Shown one piece after another: positions 59,649 through 64,000 of a stretch of 64,000 nt of DNA. Each line of letters begins with the position of its first letter. Position 1 is the stretch's first letter. This DNA comes from Gallionellaceae bacterium (GTDB lineage: Bacteria; Pseudomonadota; Gammaproteobacteria; Burkholderiales; Gallionellaceae). Both the position numbers and the translations under genes were made by a program. The DNA lies in NCBI GenBank assembly GCA_006218055.1, contig VBWD01000018.1:1-64000 (forward strand). The letters run 5' to 3'. Under the pieces are notes generated by a model. That model saw nothing but the letters and a program-made list of their open reading frames with translations, was not told the DNA's origin and searched no databases.

Positions 59649-61325
59649 TTACTCCTTCGTCCAAGAGTCTTTCAAGGTCACAGTGCGATTGAACACCAAC
59701 TTGCCGCCGACTTGGTGCTCGCGTCTGTCAGTCACAAAATATCCGAGACGTTCGAACTGGTAGCGCGTCTCCGGTGCCGCATCCTTCACACAGCTTTCAA
59801 CCCAGCCTTGCACCACAGTAAGGGAGGCCGGATTGAGATAGGTGCAAAAATCCACGTCTTTGTCCGCGTCCGGTTCCGACACGGTGAACAAGCGGTCATA
59901 CACGCGGATCTCGGCGGGCAGCGCATGTTCATGCGATAAGAAATGAATCACGCCTTTCACTTTGCGTCCTTCCGGGTTCTTGCCCAGCGTGGCGTGGTCG
60001 ATACTGCACTTGAGTTCGATGACGTTGCCCGCCGCGTCCTTCACCGCTTCGTCGCAGCGCATCACATAGCTGTGGCGCAGACGAATCTCGCCGCCAAGGG
60101 TGAGGCGCTTCCAACCTGCGGGCGGGATTTCGGCGAAGTCATCGGCTTCGATGAGTAGCGAGCTGCTGAACGGCACGACGCGCTTGCCAAGTTCCGGCAT
60201 GTTGGGATGGAAGTCCGCTTCGCGTGTGAGTGCACCGTCGGCATTGGTGATGGTCACTTTGAGTGGATTGATAATGGCCATCACACGCGGTGCGCGTAGC
60301 TCCAAATCTTCGCGGATCGCGCCTTCCATGATCGCCATGTCCACGCTGTTCTCGCTGCTCTTGGAAACGCCGATGCGCTTGGCGAATTCGCGGATGCCTT
60401 CCGGTGTGTAGCCGCGCCTTCTCATGCCTGAAATCGTGGGCATACGCGGGTCGTCCCAACCGCTCACATGCTTTTCGCTCACCAGTTGCAGCAGCTTGCG
60501 CTTGCTGGTGATGGTGTAGTGCAATTCCAAGCGAGAGAACTCGTACTGGCGCGGATGGCAAGAAATGGTGATGTTGTCCAATACCCAGTCATACAGCGGA
60601 CGGTGGTCTTCGAATTCCAGCGTGCAGATGGAATGCGTGATGCCTTCCAGCGCATCTGAGATGCAGTGCGTGTAGTCATACATCGGGTAGATGCACCACT
60701 TGTCACCGGTCCGGATGTGGTGAGCGCGGCGGATGCGGTAGATGGCTGGGTCACGCATGTTCATGTTGGGCGAGGCCATGTCGATCTTGGCACGCAGCAC
60801 CATCGCGCCGTCGGCGAACTCACCTTTCCTCATGCGCGTGAACAGATCAAGGTTCTCGGCGACAGAACGGTCGCGATTGGGACTATTCCTGCCGGGCTGA
60901 GTCAACGTGCCGCGATATTCGCGCATCTGCTCGGGCGTCAGATCATCCACATAGGCCAAGCCTTTGTTGATGAGCTCCACCGCAAAATCGTACAGCGCAT
61001 CGAAATAGTCCGACGCCCAGCGAACTTCTCCGTTCCACTGAAAACCCAACCAGCGCACGTCGTCCTGAATGGACTGCGCATATTCGTTGCTCTCTTTTTC
61101 CGGATTGGTATCGTCGAAGCGCAGATTACACAGGCCGTTGTAATCCTTCGCCAAACCAAAGTTGAGGCAGATGGATTTCGCATGCCCCACATGCAGATAA
61201 CCGTTCGGCTCTGGCGGGAATCGGGTTGTGATACTCAGGTGCTTGCCCGAGGCTAAGTCCCCATCAATGATGGTGCGGATAAAATTGGAAACGGGGGCGG
61301 CTAGAACGGGGGTATTACTGCTCAT
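59649..61325 (-). CDS. glnS: Glutaminyl-tRNA synthetase
   Basis: Charges tRNA-Gln; 558 aa. HIGH-type motif [16 protein letters not shown], and the second catalytic motif (MSK-like) in [21 protein letters not shown] and [18 protein letters not shown] are typical. Its presence shows direct glutaminylation, as in most beta/gammaproteobacteria. It lies upstream of a small membrane gene and cysS. Confidence 0.97.
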   Translation of the reverse strand: MSSNTPVLAAPVSNFIRTIIDGDLASGKHLSITTRFPPEPNGYLHVGHAKSICLNFGLAKDYNGLCNLRFDDTNPEKESNEYAQSIQDDVRWLGFQWNGEVRWASDYFDALYDFAVELINKGLAYVDDLTPEQMREYRGTLTQPGRNSPNRDRSVAENLDLFTRMRKGEFADGAMVLRAKIDMASPNMNMRDPAIYRIRRAHHIRTGDKWCIYPMYDYTHCISDALEGITHSICTLEFEDHRPLYDWVLDNITISCHPRQYEFSRLELHYTITSKRKLLQLVSEKHVSGWDDPRMPTISGMRRRGYTPEGIREFAKRIGVSKSSENSVDMAIMEGAIREDLELRAPRVMAIINPLKVTITNADGALTREADFHPNMPELGKRVVPFSSSLLIEADDFAEIPPAGWKRLTLGGEIRLRHSYVMRCDEAVKDAAGNVIELKCSIDHATLGKNPEGRKVKGVIHFLSHEHALPAEIRVYDRLFTVSEPDADKDVDFCTYLNPASLTVVQGWVESCVKDAAPETRYQFERLGYFVTDRREHQVGGKLVFNRTVTLKDSWTKE

Positions 61326-61498
61326 TTTGTATCCAAAGATGTTCGGTGAATAAGGTGCAGGATTTTACCCGAAACCAGCCCCTATCCAATGGCCAGTTAG
61401 AGGATTCGGCAACCCGTGTAAGTCCTCGTCTTATTTGATAGAATCGCGCCCTGCCGATGGGCTGTCCCCGTCAACAACCGATATCGAAAAAATATACG

Positions 61499-62545
61499 AT
61501 GGCTATGTTAAATAAATTCACTCTGACCGCTTCACTGTTTGCGCTGATCTCATTCAGCTCTCCGAGCTTCGCGGATGACATCCAAGACGCTAACAAGCTG
61601 TTCAAGCAAGGGCAGAACGCGCAAGCACTTGAGAAGGTGAATGCGTTCCTTGCCACCAAGCCCAAAGATGCTCAAGCGCGTTTCCTCAAAGGCTTGATCG
61701 TGAATGAACAGGGCAACGCCAATGAAGCCATCAGCATCTTCACCGCACTGACCGACGACTACCCTGAATTGCCAGAACCTTACAACAACCTCGCCGTGCT
61801 GTATGCCGGACAAGGCCAATATGAGAAAGCGAAGATCGCATTGGAGATGGCGATCCGCACCCACCCTAGCTATGCCACTGCACACGAGAATCTGGGCGAC
61901 ATCTACGCCAAGATGGCCAGCCAAGCCTACGACCGCGCCCTGCAATTGGATAAGAGCAACACCAGCACACAAACCAAGCTGGCCTTGATCCGCGACTTGT
62001 TCATCAAGACACCGCGCGCGACCAAACCAGCCCCTGTTGTCGTGGCTACTGCAGCCGTTGAAACAGCAACACCTGCCGCCCCAGTTGCGCCGGTTGCCCC
62101 CGCAGCATCCGCGACCGTGGCGACCAAGCCAGTAGTGGCTGCTAGTGCCCCCACACCTGTCGTTGCCGTAAAAGCGCCCGCTAAGGCAGAACCCGTTGTT
62201 GATGTCAGCGCCGAAATCTTGAAGGCGACTCGTGACTGGGCTGCGGCATGGTCTGCCCAAAAGAGCGACAAGTATCTGGCGTTCTACGCCAAAGATTTCG
62301 CCACTCCCGATGGTTTGAACCGTAGCGCTTGGGAGGCACAACGCAAAGAACGCATCGCCAAACCCAAGTCCATCAAAGTCGAAGTTTTAGATGCCAAAGT
62401 CAAAGAGCAAGACGGCAAGCATGCCAGCGTCAGCTTTAAACAAAGCTACCGCGCTAGCCACCTCAAGACCTCTTCCAGCAAGGTCTTGGTGTGGGTAAAA
62501 AGCGATGGGCACTGGCAGATCACGGAAGAACGCTCAGGTAAGTGA
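61499..62545 (+). CDS. TPR protein with Cif/SnoaL-like C-terminus
   Basis: A 348-aa exported protein. Signal peptide to SFADD; three TPRs at ~30-150 (DANKLFKQGQNAQALEKVNA, PEPYNNLAVLYAGQGQYEKA); an Ala/Pro/Val-rich linker (~180-250); and a C-terminal NTF2-like domain (ATRDWAAAWSAQKSDKYLAF, HASVSFKQSYRASHL). The next gene has a related NTF2-like end. Such TPR + L,D-transpeptidase pairs are usual in betaproteobacteria. ATG 61499 or 61505. Confidence 0.8.
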   Translation: MAMLNKFTLTASLFALISFSSPSFADDIQDANKLFKQGQNAQALEKVNAFLATKPKDAQARFLKGLIVNEQGNANEAISIFTALTDDYPELPEPYNNLAVLYAGQGQYEKAKIALEMAIRTHPSYATAHENLGDIYAKMASQAYDRALQLDKSNTSTQTKLALIRDLFIKTPRATKPAPVVVATAAVETATPAAPVAPVAPAASATVATKPVVAASAPTPVVAVKAPAKAEPVVDVSAEILKATRDWAAAWSAQKSDKYLAFYAKDFATPDGLNRSAWEAQRKERIAKPKSIKVEVLDAKVKEQDGKHASVSFKQSYRASHLKTSSSKVLVWVKSDGHWQITEERSGK

Positions 62546-63717
62546 ATCTCATGAAGCTTCAGTCGCTCAGCGCATTATTGCTTTCCGCCTGCTTCACGAC
62601 GCTAGCATCGGCTGAGCCAGCTTCACGTGATATGGAGCAAGCACTGGCAAAAAGTCTGCAGGCGGTTGGCAACAACCGCCTCGACATCGCACTGAACGAG
62701 GTCGACTCACTCCTCAAGGCGCATCCCAATTTCAAACTAGCGCAGTTGGTTCGCGGCGATCTGCTAATGGCACGCTCCAAGCCGATCAACAGCTTTGGTG
62801 ATGCACCGAATGCGCCGGCGGATCGTGTGCAAGATCTGCGTGAAGAAGCCAATGCCCGTTTGCATCGCGTGCAGCAACAGCAACCCATCGCCGTTCCTAA
62901 ATATCTGTGGCAACTCGATGCGCAGCAACGCTTTGCTGTGGTGGTGGACACCAGCAAGTCCACGCTCTACCTCTATGAGAACGTGAAGGGTGAACCGCGC
63001 TATGTGGCGGATTACTATATCAGTGTGGGCAAGAAGGGCTCGGCCAAGGTCAGTGAAGGCGACAAAAAGACGCCTCTCGGTGTGTATTTCGTTGACGACC
63101 ATATCCCTAGTGCAAAACTCACCGACTTCTACGGTCCAGGTGCTTACCCCATCAGCTACCCCAATGAATGGGACAAACGTCAAGGTCGCGATGGTCATGG
63201 CATCTGGCTGCACGGCACACCGAGCGATACCTATAGCCGCCCACCGCGCGCCAGCAACGGCTGCGTCGTACTTTCCAACAACGACTTCACCCATCTGGGT
63301 AAGAACCTGCAAGTCGGCGTCACGCCCGTCATCATCACCAACCACATGGAGTGGAGCGATGAGAACGACGTGATCGAACGCGCAGCCCTCTTGAGCTCCA
63401 TCGAAAAATGGCGCGATGACTGGGAGAGCCGCAAGACTGAAGCCTACCTGACGCATTACGCACGTGATTTTTCTACCGGCAGCACTGCCCTCAAAGACTT
63501 CGCCGAACAGAAGCGCAAAGTCAATTCCGGCAAGACTTGGATCAAGGTGAAACTTTCCAAACTCAGCGTCTTCCCCTACCCCAGTCAACAAGGCCTGGTG
63601 GTGGTCAATTTCGAGCAGGATTATTCGAGCAACAATCTTTCCAACCGCATGCTCAAGCGCCAGTACTGGATGAAACAGGATGGACGCTGGAAGATCATTT
63701 ACGAAGGTTCCGCATAA
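62542..63717 (+). CDS. L,D-transpeptidase (YkuD) with NTF2-like C-terminus
   Basis: A 391-aa exported protein; YkuD domain with active HGTPSDTYSRPPRASNGCVVL (His/Cys). Signal peptide LSALLLSACFTTLASA. The C-terminal NTF2-like domain (KWRDDWESRKTEAYLTHYARD) pairs it with the previous gene. Crosslinks peptidoglycan or anchors proteins. GTG 62542 overlaps the upstream stop (GTGA), or ATG 62551 is used. Confidence 0.87.
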   Translation: MNLMKLQSLSALLLSACFTTLASAEPASRDMEQALAKSLQAVGNNRLDIALNEVDSLLKAHPNFKLAQLVRGDLLMARSKPINSFGDAPNAPADRVQDLREEANARLHRVQQQQPIAVPKYLWQLDAQQRFAVVVDTSKSTLYLYENVKGEPRYVADYYISVGKKGSAKVSEGDKKTPLGVYFVDDHIPSAKLTDFYGPGAYPISYPNEWDKRQGRDGHGIWLHGTPSDTYSRPPRASNGCVVLSNNDFTHLGKNLQVGVTPVIITNHMEWSDENDVIERAALLSSIEKWRDDWESRKTEAYLTHYARDFSTGSTALKDFAEQKRKVNSGKTWIKVKLSKLSVFPYPSQQGLVVVNFEQDYSSNNLSNRMLKRQYWMKQDGRWKIIYEGSA

Positions 63718-64000
63718 ATGAAAATCGTTCGCCTATTCACCTCGATATTTTTGGCAGCACTATTCGCATTGCCAGTTCACGCCGCTTCAACTTCAACTCA
63801 AGGAAAAACCAAGATGGTCAAGCTCCACACCAACCACGGCATCATCACGATTCAACTCGACGCTGAAAAAGCACCAATCTCTACCCAAAACTTTCTCGAC
63901 TACGTGAACGCCGGCTTCTACAGCAACGTCGTGTTCCACCGCGTCATCCCTAACTTCATGATCCAAGGCGGCGGGTTCGAGCCTGGCATGAAACAAAAGG
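63718..64000 (+). CDS. ppiA: Secreted cyclophilin-type peptidyl-prolyl isomerase (partial)
   Basis: Starts ATG 63718 and runs off the window end (94 codons visible). Signal peptide [20 protein letters not shown] then HAAS; cyclophilin start [20 protein letters not shown] and [20 protein letters not shown] then [10 protein letters not shown]. Likely PpiA-like periplasmic isomerase. Joined to the L,D-transpeptidase by zero spacing. Confidence 0.85.
   Translation, partial: MKIVRLFTSIFLAALFALPVHAASTSTQGKTKMVKLHTNHGIITIQLDAEKAPISTQNFLDYVNAGFYSNVVFHRVIPNFMIQGGGFEPGMKQK

Noticed and set aside
61326-61498. Possible tRNA or small RNA between glnS and the TPR gene
   Set aside because: I tried to fold the stretch and found no cloverleaf and no terminator; only a weak TAGAAT that could be a -10.

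Overview
The window reads as a chromosomal segment of a betaproteobacterium, most likely in or near the Nitrosomonadales/Gallionellaceae. This is inferred from gene order (argB–HAD nucleotidase–slmA; mlaFEDCB–murA–hisG–hisD; DD-carboxypeptidase–dat–DUF493–lipB; xseB–ispA–dxs), a short-form HisG, a RegB/RegA redox pair, FolE2 and an MSHA-like pilus locus. GC is moderate. Coding density is high, ATGA/GTGA start-stop overlaps are common, and I see no prophage, transposase, tRNA, rRNA or CRISPR array.

Layout. 0.1–8.2 kb: proS, a lytic transglycosylase, a thioredoxin-like protein, membrane proteins, a HugZ-like protein, and leuA with a possible leader peptide. 7.6–9.7 kb: slmA, HAD nucleotidase, argB. 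9.8–15.0 kb: a copper module (two PCuAC-type chaperones and an OprC-like receptor) divergent from regB-regA, with a RegA-type box in the shared promoter. 15.1–23.5 kb: two HDOD proteins, a DD-carboxypeptidase with an altered KTG motif, dat, DUF493, lipB, a radical SAM protein, a DUF4442 protein and a GAF/HD-GYP/hemerythrin fusion. 23.5–30.1 kb: addA, addB, fdxA, psiF-like. 30.3–34.9 kb: GATase, folE2, dxs, ispA, xseB. 35.0–37.4 kb: Rieske oxygenase, DMT transporter, SpoIIAA-like protein. 37.5–44.2 kb: rpmG, rpmB, hisD, hisG, murA, mlaB-F. 44.3–57.9 kb: one long plus-strand locus for an MSHA-like type IV pilus or pseudopilus, headed by a PrsR-like sigma-54 response regulator. 57.9–64 kb: cysS, glnS, TPR and L,D-transpeptidase envelope proteins and the start of a secreted cyclophilin.

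How the genes work together. The copper receptor, PCuAC proteins and RegBA look like one copper/redox circuit: RegB carries a His/Met-rich loop, and a 15-base site matching the RegA consensus sits between the divergent units. The pilus-like locus (M-L-N-E-G-I-J-K order plus two unusual prepilin-like proteins, no major pilin) appears to be a compact secretion or fibre system, with a probable c-di-GMP-binding MshEN domain on its ATPase.

The most unusual structural theme is three families of palindromic dispersed repeats. Members sit in frame inside addA (four insertions), cysS and the N-terminus of the lytic transglycosylase, or abut the starts of a GATase and a DMT transporter. They resemble in behaviour the protein-inserting palindromes of Rickettsia.
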